Below, piece after piece: positions 46,607 to 55,226 of a stretch of DNA of 64,000 nt. The translations under genes were made by a program, and so were the position numbers. Below the pieces are notes generated by a model, which saw nothing but the letters and a program-made list of their open reading frames with translations, ran no database searches and was not told where the DNA came from. The stretch is from assembly GCA_021818445.1 (NCBI GenBank), contig JAKAEB010000006.1:1-64000 (forward strand), given 5' to 3'. How positions within the stretch are numbered: position 1 is the stretch's first letter; each line of letters begins with the position of its first letter. Origin of the DNA: Planctomycetota bacterium. GTDB lineage: Bacteria; Planctomycetota; Phycisphaerae; WQYP01.

Positions 46607-47305
46607 ATGAAATATCAGTCGCAGAAGAAATGGATGAGGGTTGGAATTATTACCATGGCATCGATCGGGGCCGCATCGCTTACAGCGTGCAGTCAGGCAC
46701 CCTATAAGCAGGCCATGACAACCAGCAGCCATGCATCAATGGCGGCATCGCAGGCGAGTGCTGTCAGCGCCCAGGCGGATTCGCTGGTCGCAAGCCTCAA
46801 GCAGTTGGCCGGTGCGACTGGCGATCTGCAGAAACCATACGCCGACTTCACCAAGTCGCTGGGCAGTTTTAAGTCCAGCTACGGCAGCCTGAAGAGCGAT
46901 TTATCCGCGATGATCGGCGATCAGAAGGGATATTTAGCGACGTGGAACAAAGAGAACAACACCATTAAGGAAGCGTCCATCAAAAAGGTGGCGATGAGCC
47001 GGTACGATTCTGCCAGCAAAGATTTTGCGGCGGTTAAAAAGGCCGCAGACGGTGTAACGACCTCCGGCGATTCATTTGTCACATATATGGATGACTTGAA
47101 TACTTATCTGTCGACGGATCTCAATGCCGGGGGCATCGCCAGTGGTAAGCCACTGATTTCAAAGGCGGACTCAAAGGCCGCAACGCTGAAAGTTGAATTG
47201 GCTAAATTAAAAGCCAGCATGAAGAAAGTTGCCAGCGACTTCGCAGCCAATGGAAAGGCTGCCACACCGGCGGCACCGAAGAAAAAATCATCATGGTGGT
47301 GGTAA
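46607..47305 (+). CDS. Lipoprotein with helical, DUF2959-like body
   Basis: 232 residues. Lipobox SLTACSQ at about residues 27-33 follows a signal helix. The mature part is almost wholly helical and Ser/Ala/Lys-rich (SASQASAVSAQADSLVASLKQL, split by turns), suggestive of a coiled-coil periplasmic protein. The end is basic and then KKKSSWWW. Similar small lipoproteins (DUF2959 type) have no known function. A clear SD (CCAGGAGTG) precedes ATG 46607 and a strong terminator follows, so it is a single-gene unit. It is the first of several small exported proteins flanking the sigma factor/kinase pair. Confidence 0.8.
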   Translation: MKYQSQKKWMRVGIITMASIGAASLTACSQAPYKQAMTTSSHASMAASQASAVSAQADSLVASLKQLAGATGDLQKPYADFTKSLGSFKSSYGSLKSDLSAMIGDQKGYLATWNKENNTIKEASIKKVAMSRYDSASKDFAAVKKAADGVTTSGDSFVTYMDDLNTYLSTDLNAGGIASGKPLISKADSKAATLKVELAKLKASMKKVASDFAANGKAATPAAPKKKSSWWW

Positions 47306-47313
47306 ATAAATTG

Positions 47314-47352
47314 GCCCGGTGGGCCGCCATGGCACCCACCGGGCTTCTCTCT
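47314..47352. terminator. Bidirectional rho-independent terminator
   Basis: GCCCGGTGGG (47314-47323) pairs perfectly with CCCACCGGGC (47335-47344), a 10-bp stem with an 11-base loop. TTCTCTCTCC follows on the plus side, and CAATTTATTT on the minus side. It serves the convergent lipoprotein gene and the hypothetical gene at 47382-48176. Confidence 0.75.
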
Positions 47353-47381
47353 CCATCTTCAGCCCACCGTTAAAGGTGGAA

Positions 47382-48176
47382 TTATTTATAGATGCCAGCA
47401 GTTGACGGCTTAGGGGCAGGAGCCGAAATCTTCCTTTCTATGCTTTGCCATTCGCGTGCCGTAATTTGATTAGCCAATTGATCAAACTCCTTGCGAGAAA
47501 TGAGTTCAGCCAGCGTCGGCGGTAAGGTTACTGTGGGGCTGGTGTCAGGCGACTTGATCAAGGCCAGCGCGGCGGTGGAGGATTTAAGCACTTGATTGAT
47601 ATTGAACAGAGAAATCTTTTTTGAATTCACGGGGTGGAGTCTTATCATTCCACCGGAGTCAGGATGCGGCAAAGCCTGAAATCCACTGATTTCCCTCATA
47701 GACGGCTGAAAAGAAATCAACGGTGCCTGACGGGCAGCCGATGGTACCGGAGGACATATCACGCTGGGCGATCCTCCCAACTTGGCGATTTCTGCCCCAA
47801 TTGTCTTCATTTTTTCAGGAACCAGTTTGGCGGCAGCCGCCAATGCTTGTCGTATCTGACCGTCGGTCAGATTATTGCCCTGATTTTTGAATTCAGTGCC
47901 ACCGGGTAACGTGACTCCCCGCGAGTTGAGCGATGGAATGACTGAAAACGGCACAACTATCCGGTCGGGAGGCGTGGGCACAGAGTAAGTTGATGGCTTG
48001 GGGGCAGGACGATCAAAAACGGCTTTAACCTGCGCACCGACAATTGCGCCGGCAGCCAGGCTCATACCCGCCACAACGATCAATGCCAGACTGCTTCCAG
48101 CACCTGATTTGCCCGCTGATTGGCGTTGATTGATGTGGTCTGACGGACGACGGGCTTCCGATAAAAACGTACTCAT
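47382..48176 (-). CDS. Hypothetical single-pass membrane protein
   Basis: 264 residues, not recognised. A short cytoplasmic start (MSTFLSEARRPSDHINQ) is followed by one helix, SSLALIVVAGMSLAAGAIVG (about 28-47), then a long outside part rich in Pro, Ser and Lys with no domain signature. ATG 48176 is chosen over an upstream GTG/ATG because AGGAG lies 8-12 bases before it. Its leader resembles those of the 53349 and 48365 genes (AAGGAG with A/T-rich flanks). The position next to the sigma factor/kinase pair suggests a regulated envelope component (inference). Confidence 0.7.
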   Translation of the reverse strand: MSTFLSEARRPSDHINQRQSAGKSGAGSSLALIVVAGMSLAAGAIVGAQVKAVFDRPAPKPSTYSVPTPPDRIVVPFSVIPSLNSRGVTLPGGTEFKNQGNNLTDGQIRQALAAAAKLVPEKMKTIGAEIAKLGGSPSVICPPVPSAARQAPLISFQPSMREISGFQALPHPDSGGMIRLHPVNSKKISLFNINQVLKSSTAALALIKSPDTSPTVTLPPTLAELISRKEFDQLANQITAREWQSIERKISAPAPKPSTAGIYK

Positions 48177-48282
48177 GATGAAACTCCTAAAAAGAGAAAT
48201 TATTTTTTGGGCTGTCACTTGCAGCCCTCACCAACCAAGGCGTAAACCGGAACATACAACCGACATTTTCATTTGAAATATC

Positions 48283-48320
48283 TAAAAATGATTCGAGCCA
48301 CGGATTAAATCCATGGCTCG
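48283..48320 (-). terminator. Terminator of the 48365-48751 gene
   Basis: CGAGCCACGGAT and ATCCATGGCTCG (48294-48320) form a 12-bp stem with one mismatch and a TAA loop. On the minus strand it is followed by AATCATTTTTAGAT. Confidence 0.6.
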
Positions 48321-48364
48321 ATGAACATTGTATTTGACCGAAAGTGATGCGATCCGGCGCGGGA

Positions 48365-48751
48365 TTATTTGAAACCGGGTGTTACGGACTGGGGAACAAC
48401 GACTGCTTTCGGAAGGGTTGCATGGTTACTTTTGGCGCGTGGATTTGGGTTCACGACTGTTGTGAGTCGCCCCGTTGAGAGCGGATTTTTGGCCAAAATG
48501 GTGCCAACATGCCCATTGATGTGCTGTAACTCCGTTTTGGGATGAAGCAGCAAATTGGCATCAAAATGGTATGTCGGCCAGTTTATGTGGGGAGTCGGCT
48601 TGGGGGCTTGCCCGATCGATTCGACATAGTACCCAAACATCTCGGCGTGCTGTCCGGTCCAGACCAATGCCCGGCCAGCGTCGCTTCGCAGTCCAAACGA
48701 ATTAAAGGTCAGAACATATGCCGCTACGAGAAAAGCTGGTAGGTATTTCAT
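48365..48751 (-). CDS. Hypothetical small exported protein
   Basis: 128 residues, not recognised. N-terminal signal or anchor MKYLPAFLVAAYVLTFNSFGL is followed by a short soluble part with GQHAEMFGYYVESIG, PTPHINWPTYHFD and a basic, Asn/Pro-rich end. AAGGAGATAATC precedes ATG 48751 at ideal distance. It is divergent from the sigma factor gene (182 bp between starts). Its function is unknown. Confidence 0.65.
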   Translation of the reverse strand: MKYLPAFLVAAYVLTFNSFGLRSDAGRALVWTGQHAEMFGYYVESIGQAPKPTPHINWPTYHFDANLLLHPKTELQHINGHVGTILAKNPLSTGRLTTVVNPNPRAKSNHATLPKAVVVPQSVTPGFK

Positions 48752-48933
48752 GATTATCTCCTTAGTTTTAATCAACCCCTATCATTGCCCACCAACGTAG
48801 TGGACACTGATATAGGCGAAAGTTGGGATGGCAAACCGACATTGCGGTGGTCATATTTTTCAGTTTGTCTACCCATTTTCAGCCAGAATCAATAAACTAT
48901 CATGCGTGAGGGGTTAATAGATGGAGTTGTCCA

Positions 48934-49497
48934 GTGAGTGATGAAGCAGAACTGACGCTTTTGCTATCCCGCGCTGCGGGTGGCGATCAAAAAGCCATTG
49001 ACGAACTCTTTCCGCAGGTATACGACGAATTGCATCGGCGGGCTCAGCACTACATGCGGGGCGAGCGGGCCAACCATACCCTGCAGCCTACCGCTTTGGT
49101 CAGCGAAGCATATCTAAAAATGGTGGGCGGATCGCAACAGGCATGGGAGAACCGGGGGCATTTTTACTTTTGTGCGGCCCGCGCCATGCGTCAATTGCTG
49201 ATCGACTATTCACGTGCCAAAAAATCCCGTGGCGGCCGATTGCAACGCGTCGATCTTGAAAATGCTGAACCGGCGGCGGGCGACGCTATGGAAATGGATT
49301 GGGAGGGTTTGGAACTGGCCTTGGAGAAGCTGAAGGTGGATGATCACCGGCGCTATCAGGTGGTTATGTATCGCTATTTTGCAGGGCTTTCTGAACAGCA
49401 GATTTCTGAATTGCTGGGTGTTTCCACTAAAACGGTGGAGCGAGATTGGGATAAGGCCCGTTTATACCTTTATGCGTTGATGCAACCGGAGGCTTGA
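48934..49497 (+). CDS. ECF-like RNA polymerase sigma factor (PF07638/TIGR02999 type)
   Basis: 187 residues. Region 2 includes LHRRAQHYMRGERANHTLQPTALVSEAYLKM, recognisable in pieces such as HTLQPTALVSEAYL, the hallmark of this acidobacterial/planctomycete sigma group. FYFCAARAMRQLLIDYSRAKKSRGG follows, then region 4 LSEQQISELLGVSTKTVERDW as the helix-turn-helix. The start is GTG 48934 with GGAG upstream. It is followed after 88 bp by the kinase gene. In this sigma group the adjacent Ser/Thr kinase is thought to control the sigma factor in place of an anti-sigma factor (known for related ECF groups, inferred here). Confidence 0.93.
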   Translation: MSDEAELTLLLSRAAGGDQKAIDELFPQVYDELHRRAQHYMRGERANHTLQPTALVSEAYLKMVGGSQQAWENRGHFYFCAARAMRQLLIDYSRAKKSRGGRLQRVDLENAEPAAGDAMEMDWEGLELALEKLKVDDHRRYQVVMYRYFAGLSEQQISELLGVSTKTVERDWDKARLYLYALMQPEA

Positions 49498-49585
49498 TGG
49501 CACAGGATCACCGAAAAGATGCCATGTCATCCCGATATTGCAGTCGGTTAACTCTGTGTGCCGCTTTTAATCTGCCGAGTTGAAC

Positions 49586-52500
49586 ATGCATAAGCCATCG
49601 CAACCACCAAACCTCCTGGATTATCTGGACGATTTGGATGGACTGCCAGAGCAGATTTGCGTTGAAAAAATTAATAATCTACCGATTGATGCAGCTCAAA
49701 AGCAGGTACTTTTGCGGTGTATCGCCGCGAAGGAAAAAAGCCGCGGCTTCATGGCGCAGTGTCCGACATTGGTTGATGGTCTGCGTCCGGCACAGGATGG
49801 GCTTTCAGATGCCCCGTCGGATCACAAGCGGACCCCGCATGATCGCGGGCCAGGAGAAGTGGCACGCTTGGGCCACGCGGGGGGCACATTCGGCAAGTAC
49901 AGATTGCATCGATTTTTAGCCAGCGGTACCTTCGGCGAGGTGTGGTCAGCCAAACATCACTGGTTGGACACCAGCGAGGCGAAACCCACCTGTTTAAAAC
50001 TGCTTTACCCCGAAAATACTCAGCTTGATGCAGCCTTGGGCGAAGCTCGTCTGATGGCGGCGGTTCACCACCCCAATGTCGTGGCGGTAAAAGAGGTTGA
50101 CTGCGCTCAACTCGACGGACAAATAATCTGGTACATAGAAATGGAGTTTATTGGCGGCAAGGGTGCCGAAGAAGATTTTGCGGCGGCACCATCGTTGCAA
50201 GCCATCGGCACCAAGGATGGCCGACCAACATTTGCGCCGGCCAAAGCGGCCCGAATCATGCTGGGTATTTGCGACGGAGTCCATGCCGCGCATCAACGCC
50301 AGTTGGTTCACCGCGATCTGAAGCCTGAGAATATTTTGCTTGATCCGCAGTCCCAACAACCCAAGGTGGCGGATTTTGGTATTGCCGGATCGCTGCGACA
50401 GGCGGACGATGGTGCCAAACCAACCTCGCGGAAGACTTTGGCGTTGGGCACACCCGCGTACATGTCGCCGGAACAGGCCGCGGGCGACATCAGCATTCAA
50501 GCAGATATTTACGCATTGGGTGCGATTCTGTATTTTTTGCTCTCGGGGCGTCCGCCGTATCGGGCACGTGCGGGTTTGACCGGCACCGCGGCGGCGATGG
50601 ATGTTCTCGGCCAGGTGCGCTCGGGCGTGGGGCCTGCGCCGCTGCCCGACAACCTGCGTATCCCCCCTACTTTGCGCGCCATATGCGAAAAGGCGATGAG
50701 CCACACCCCGGCGAGCCGTTACGCCAGCGCAGATCAAATGGCTCAAGATATCCACGCCTGGCTGGGTCGCCGTCCCACGGTCGCTTATCCCCTTACAACC
50801 ATTCAGGCGGCGGCACTTTTCGCAATGCGCTATCCAAAGGAAACCATTTTCAGTTTCAGCATGGCATTATTGCTTACTGGTGGAACTCTATTTTACGTTC
50901 ACCGCATTAATATTCAAAAGAAATTCGCACAGCATGAGGCGGCGATCGCGACACTTGCTGCCCGGCAGGCAATTGAAGCACGGCGCAAGGCAGAACATGA
51001 GGCAACGGTGGCCATCCGCGCACGACGGGAAAGCCGTCAGCGTGCCTACCGGGCGGGCATCGGCGCGGCTGAAAATGCGCTCTTTTCCGGCGATTTCAGC
51101 ACGGGACGGTCGGCCTTGCGGCAGACGCCAAAGGTTTACCGCGGGTGGGAATATTATTATCTGCGTCGCGCGCTGGGCTGTTCGGCCCGCATGACGGCAA
51201 TGCATGGGCGTATCTTATCTTTGCAATGGCTGAAGCGCAAACGTGTGTTTGCGGCCCTTACCGGACAATATTTCACGGAGGTGGGCAACAGACAACCGAT
51301 TGCGACGCCCACCGAATGTTCGCCGCAGTTAATACCTGTATTAATAAAAGATGATCCGGTGAATAGCTCGCTGGCATTGGCGCTTGTGACGGTGCACGGT
51401 CAGTTCGCGGCGGTTCTGGTTAGCGGGCGCAATCTCAAGCAAGCAGGCATCAATCGCCTGCCTGCCCGCGCGGTTGGCCGTGAGCGACTTGCACCCTTTT
51501 GCTGGTCGCCGCATGGAAGGCGAGTTGCCATTGTTGGGCCCCGGGGAAGAACCATCCGCATATGTACCGTGCCTGATCTCCGGCCGGTGCAACGTGTCGC
51601 GCTGCCCGACTATCGCGCGACGCCGGCAGGCGATGGACCTGCCACATGGCTGCCGCCCGATGCGGCGGGAATCCAATGGCTAAGCAGCAATAAACTGATA
51701 GCAATTGGCGGCAATCTGGCGGTAATGATTCACTCCCACGCAGGTGGCCATTACGCTCCGGCCCATGCCGGGTGGCAGATAATGTTTCCAGATTCAGCAC
51801 TGATTTTAGGTGCCGCTATGCGTCCATCTGCCGCGGTTGATCAACCGATGATTGCCTTTGGCCTCGCCGACGGGACGCTGGTTGTAAAGAGCTTTTTATC
51901 CGATGGCACTGGCCCCTACTTTTACACGATGGCCAATCCCATTCCTCTGGAGGCTGTTGCGTGGTCGCCCGATGGGCATACGCTCTACAGTGGTTCGCGA
52001 GACGGCATCGTCATTCGGTACGGGTTTCATCCGCTGAAATATATGGGTGGCGAAGGACCGGCATTTATTGAAAAAGGATATGCCTTTGGTGTCATGGGGC
52101 CGGTTCAGCAACTTTTTATAGGTGACAATGGAGCGCAGATTGCCGCCGCCGATCGACACGGAAATGCCTATGTCTGGCGGAAATCTGAGTTTAATATTCA
52201 AGGCAAAGCGACCATCCAGCGGCTGACCTTACGAAACTCGGCACGTCAATCGCGCGATGCCGAAATTTGGAAATGCATGGTGACACGTGAAAATGGAGGT
52301 GAAATACTTTTAACCACGCAAATGATGGGAACCGTCATTGCCGGCGGTTACGGGCGATCGTTTGCTTTCGGTGGACGCGCTGGGAAATATGCGGGCAGTA
52401 TATTCACATTCGATCCAGCAACCGGCAATGGTGGTGAAATATTCGGCGGCCTCCCTCACCTTGGGCTTTTTCAACTGTGTGCTGGTGGCAACGGTACAGT

Positions 52501-53323
52501 TGCGGCGCTGTACCATAAGCAAACCGTCGATGCTGCCGGCGGGGCACGCCTAGTTTTGATCCACTTATTGCAGCCGAAACAGACTGAAGTGATTGCGCTG
52601 CCGGATTATTTTTCCAGCGTTGCAGGGGTGTCCATCAGCGCCAATGGCAAATATTGGATGGATGTATCCGGACACGACATGGCATGGGGCACCACTTACA
52701 ACGCGCCCGGAGGCCGGAACCGCGGGGCATCCGCGCGACCCACATATGCTTTGGGTGTTATCCCGGCTGGCCATATACAGGTATCCCAATGGACGGGGCC
52801 GAAGGCCGTCGCGGTGGGCGGGCTTTACCGAGGACATGCCGCGGTGTTTTTCTTCACCTTGCCCATGAGCACTTCAAGACGTTCAGACCGACTCGGTCAC
52901 AAACTGATGCCCAGTGCCCCGCCGGCGATGCTGGATCAGAACGACTGGGTTACCGCCATGGCGACCGATCCCTCATCAGATACGGTCATTGTCGGGACAG
53001 AAAATGGCTACCTCTGGCGGGTTACTGCAGGAGAGAAGCCAACTTTACTTAAGGCGACACCCGGATCAAGCATTCAATCTATCGCGTTTGATGGCAATCT
53101 GAACCGGTATGCGGAAATCTCCCAATCGGGCACTTTGCGTATTTGGAAGCCGGGGACCCGTCATGCCGTGCTGCTTCTTAACAACTTGCAAGTTCGTGGG
53201 CATGGTGTTGCATGGTGTGCCAAGGGGCGGTTGGTGATCGCCTCGAGTATGCCGGGGCTGTATATCCTCAATGGAAGTTCAAAAACTTTTCGCAGCGCCA
53301 TTAAGATTCAGACCGGACGCTGA
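49586..53323 (+). CDS. Membrane Ser/Thr protein kinase with beta-propeller sensor half
   Basis: 1245 residues. A short N-terminal region precedes the Hanks-type kinase domain (about 105-400). It has loop ASGTFGEVW, Lys138 in CLKLLYP, catalytic Asp244 in HRDLKPENILL, Asp263 in ADFGIAG, and GTPAYMSPEQA. One helix follows (TIFSFSMALLLTGGTLFYVH, about 418-438) and a coiled coil. The C-terminal 800 residues form WD40/propeller repeats (VAWSPDGHTLYSGSRDG, ICTVPDLRPVQRVALP) on the far side of the membrane. An in-frame TTG at 49580 is an alternative start. The partner is almost surely the sigma factor upstream. Confidence 0.92.
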   Translation: MHKPSQPPNLLDYLDDLDGLPEQICVEKINNLPIDAAQKQVLLRCIAAKEKSRGFMAQCPTLVDGLRPAQDGLSDAPSDHKRTPHDRGPGEVARLGHAGGTFGKYRLHRFLASGTFGEVWSAKHHWLDTSEAKPTCLKLLYPENTQLDAALGEARLMAAVHHPNVVAVKEVDCAQLDGQIIWYIEMEFIGGKGAEEDFAAAPSLQAIGTKDGRPTFAPAKAARIMLGICDGVHAAHQRQLVHRDLKPENILLDPQSQQPKVADFGIAGSLRQADDGAKPTSRKTLALGTPAYMSPEQAAGDISIQADIYALGAILYFLLSGRPPYRARAGLTGTAAAMDVLGQVRSGVGPAPLPDNLRIPPTLRAICEKAMSHTPASRYASADQMAQDIHAWLGRRPTVAYPLTTIQAAALFAMRYPKETIFSFSMALLLTGGTLFYVHRINIQKKFAQHEAAIATLAARQAIEARRKAEHEATVAIRARRESRQRAYRAGIGAAENALFSGDFSTGRSALRQTPKVYRGWEYYYLRRALGCSARMTAMHGRILSLQWLKRKRVFAALTGQYFTEVGNRQPIATPTECSPQLIPVLIKDDPVNSSLALALVTVHGQFAAVLVSGRNLKQAGINRLPARAVGRERLAPFCWSPHGRRVAIVGPRGRTIRICTVPDLRPVQRVALPDYRATPAGDGPATWLPPDAAGIQWLSSNKLIAIGGNLAVMIHSHAGGHYAPAHAGWQIMFPDSALILGAAMRPSAAVDQPMIAFGLADGTLVVKSFLSDGTGPYFYTMANPIPLEAVAWSPDGHTLYSGSRDGIVIRYGFHPLKYMGGEGPAFIEKGYAFGVMGPVQQLFIGDNGAQIAAADRHGNAYVWRKSEFNIQGKATIQRLTLRNSARQSRDAEIWKCMVTRENGGEILLTTQMMGTVIAGGYGRSFAFGGRAGKYAGSIFTFDPATGNGGEIFGGLPHLGLFQLCAGGNGTVAALYHKQTVDAAGGARLVLIHLLQPKQTEVIALPDYFSSVAGVSISANGKYWMDVSGHDMAWGTTYNAPGGRNRGASARPTYALGVIPAGHIQVSQWTGPKAVAVGGLYRGHAAVFFFTLPMSTSRRSDRLGHKLMPSAPPAMLDQNDWVTAMATDPSSDTVIVGTENGYLWRVTAGEKPTLLKATPGSSIQSIAFDGNLNRYAEISQSGTLRIWKPGTRHAVLLLNNLQVRGHGVAWCAKGRLVIASSMPGLYILNGSSKTFRSAIKIQTGR

Positions 53324-53348
53324 TATCCGTGGAGTGGCGGCCCAGGAT

Positions 53349-53696
53349 TTAAAATTGCCCCCACTGATTACCATTGAATGGCGTAATCGGCGTATCGTTA
53401 TTGAAATTGTGAATCAGCAGATTTACCCACTGGGCATTGGTTTGTTGCTGATGACGGGGATTGAAAGCCCGGGCGTACTCATAGGTTGCGAAGCAAAGCA
53501 GGCAGATGATTCCCACGATGATCATCCAGCCCCATTTTTGGCGGCTCTCGCGAGATACCGAATGAATCGTCGGTGCCGATTGCGAAACTCCGTCATTTTT
53601 CACATTCAATCGGACGGGCGGCCCGTCGATCCAACGCAGGTTATTGTCGGGTGACGCTTCTGTCAGTTTGGTGATGGGTTCGAGTACGGCGGACAT
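53349..53696 (-). CDS. Small single-pass membrane protein, hypothetical
   Basis: 115 residues, not recognised. A cytoplasmic N-terminal half of about 55 residues ends with RQKWGWM. One helix follows (IIVGIICLLCFATYEYA), then a short outside tail rich in Asn and Gln (NPRHQQQTNAQW). AAGGAGTTTTTT stands right before ATG 53696. It is convergent with the kinase gene (26 bp between stops). With the proteins at 47382 and 48365 it forms a set of small membrane or exported orphans around the sigma/kinase pair. Confidence 0.65.
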   Translation of the reverse strand: MSAVLEPITKLTEASPDNNLRWIDGPPVRLNVKNDGVSQSAPTIHSVSRESRQKWGWMIIVGIICLLCFATYEYARAFNPRHQQQTNAQWVNLLIHNFNNDTPITPFNGNQWGQF

Positions 53697-53832
53697 AAAA
53701 AACTCCTTAAAATTAAATTTCACGGGCACAACGGCCGTCATTTAGTGAAGCGAAACTGTCCACCGCCAACCGACATCCGAACCGGAAAAAACCCATTTAT
53801 GCTGGCTTGATTGCACTCTGAATAAGCGATGC

Positions 53833-55122
53833 ATGCCGAAGTCGGGCGTTAAGAATCTGAATGGGGTAAGCCAGCGGGTTGCAGGATTTTCAAGTATCCC
53901 TAGAATCCGGTATGTGGATATAAACAATGAACAACCGAATGTCAGATGGCTTACTCGTGCAGTGCTGCTTATTTCGCTCTCAGCCTGTTTTGCCGACTTG
54001 GGATATCAGGCTGTGCTGGCCATGTTCCCCCTTTTTCTGGTGCAAAATCTGCACGCACCGGTATGGCTTTTTTCGGTGGTCATGGCATTAAGCCTCGGTC
54101 CCGGTGCGTTATTTGGGCTTTGGGGAGGACGGCTTGGTGATCGCATCGGTCATAAAAAGGTCGCCATCACCGGCAACGCGTGCATTCCGCTGTTATCGTT
54201 GTCAGGGTTGGTAAGTGTGCCTTTGGTTACAGCCGCGCTTTTTTGCGGGGGCTGGTGGGGCCGAAATTTCCGTTCGCCGCCACGCCGATCAATGCTTACC
54301 GAGGTGACCACGCGCGAAAACAGGACCAAGGCGTTTGGATTTCTTCATGCATTAGATATTGGCGGTGGTTTTGTGGCGGCCAGCTATACGGTACTACTGT
54401 TATCCGCCGGACTGCCATTTCAAACTATCTTTCTTATCACGCTGGTTCCCCTGATCTGTTCAACCATCACCCTGTCGTTCGTAAAAGCTGGTGGGCGGCC
54501 GGTGGCCATGGCCGAAAGGCCAGCCGCTGCGACTCCTGCGGGAGAGCCAGTCCAAAAAAAACTTTACGCACGCATACTGCTGGCAACGGGTCTTTACGGA
54601 TTTGCCTCATTCAGCTTTGGGTTTCCAATTCTGACCGTGTATCAGCGGTATCACAGCGATGCGACAGCGATTTTGGCATATGTGGTTTTTTTTGGCATTT
54701 CAGCGCTGACCGGGTTGTTGATAGGTAAAGTGGCGAAACGCGAGGTGGGTTTTCTGGCTTGGGGCGGTTACCTGGTCGGTGGCGTCGCGAGTATTTTGAT
54801 GGCGGTTATTGCCGCAACCGACCAAAATGCTGCGTTCTACTTCCCGGTCGTTGCGCTGATGGGTTTTTCGCTGGGGGTCATTGAAACCCTTGAACCAACC
54901 ATTATGTCGCTTATTCGCACGGCCAAAAACACCGGCGGGGGCATGGGGGCGCTTACCGCAACGCGCAGCATTGGGCTCTTTGCAGCCAACGCCATGATGG
55001 GCCTGCTGCATCACTTTGGACATGGATGGATTTGGGCTTACGGTTATGTGGGTTTACTGGGCGTGGCGGCCGCATTGGTATTAGGAACCATTGGTAAGCA
55101 AAGCAATCTTATTGTAAAATAA
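53833..55122 (+). CDS. MFS transporter
   Basis: 429 residues, about twelve helices. Motif A-like GLWGGRLGDRIGHKKVA lies between helices 2 and 3, and RSPPRRSMLTEVT in the loop after helix 4. Substrate is not deducible. The start at ATG 53833 gives a 40-residue cytoplasmic lead without a good SD; an internal GTG near 53914 is possible. It lies directly upstream of the GH127 gene on the same strand, so uptake of an arabinose-containing sugar is conceivable (inference). Confidence 0.85.
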   Translation: MPKSGVKNLNGVSQRVAGFSSIPRIRYVDINNEQPNVRWLTRAVLLISLSACFADLGYQAVLAMFPLFLVQNLHAPVWLFSVVMALSLGPGALFGLWGGRLGDRIGHKKVAITGNACIPLLSLSGLVSVPLVTAALFCGGWWGRNFRSPPRRSMLTEVTTRENRTKAFGFLHALDIGGGFVAASYTVLLLSAGLPFQTIFLITLVPLICSTITLSFVKAGGRPVAMAERPAAATPAGEPVQKKLYARILLATGLYGFASFSFGFPILTVYQRYHSDATAILAYVVFFGISALTGLLIGKVAKREVGFLAWGGYLVGGVASILMAVIAATDQNAAFYFPVVALMGFSLGVIETLEPTIMSLIRTAKNTGGGMGALTATRSIGLFAANAMMGLLHHFGHGWIWAYGYVGLLGVAAALVLGTIGKQSNLIVK

Positions 55123-55135
55123 AGTGCACTAAATC

Positions 55136-55153
55136 ATAAACGTTTCCGTTTAT
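55136..55153. promoter_or_regulatory. Palindromic candidate operator upstream of the GH127 gene
   Basis: ATAAACG (55136-55142), spacer TTTC, CGTTTAT (55147-55153), 74 bases before the GH127 ATG. AT-rich with a CG core, as in LacI-type operators. It could alternatively be a weak terminator hairpin of the MFS gene, whose stop is 14 bases upstream. Confidence 0.35.
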
Positions 55154-55226
55154 TTATCGTAGAATGATGTAGAGGCGGTTGAATAATCGCCGTATTCTGC
55201 ATCTGCAGGTGATTAGGAGTCTGACC

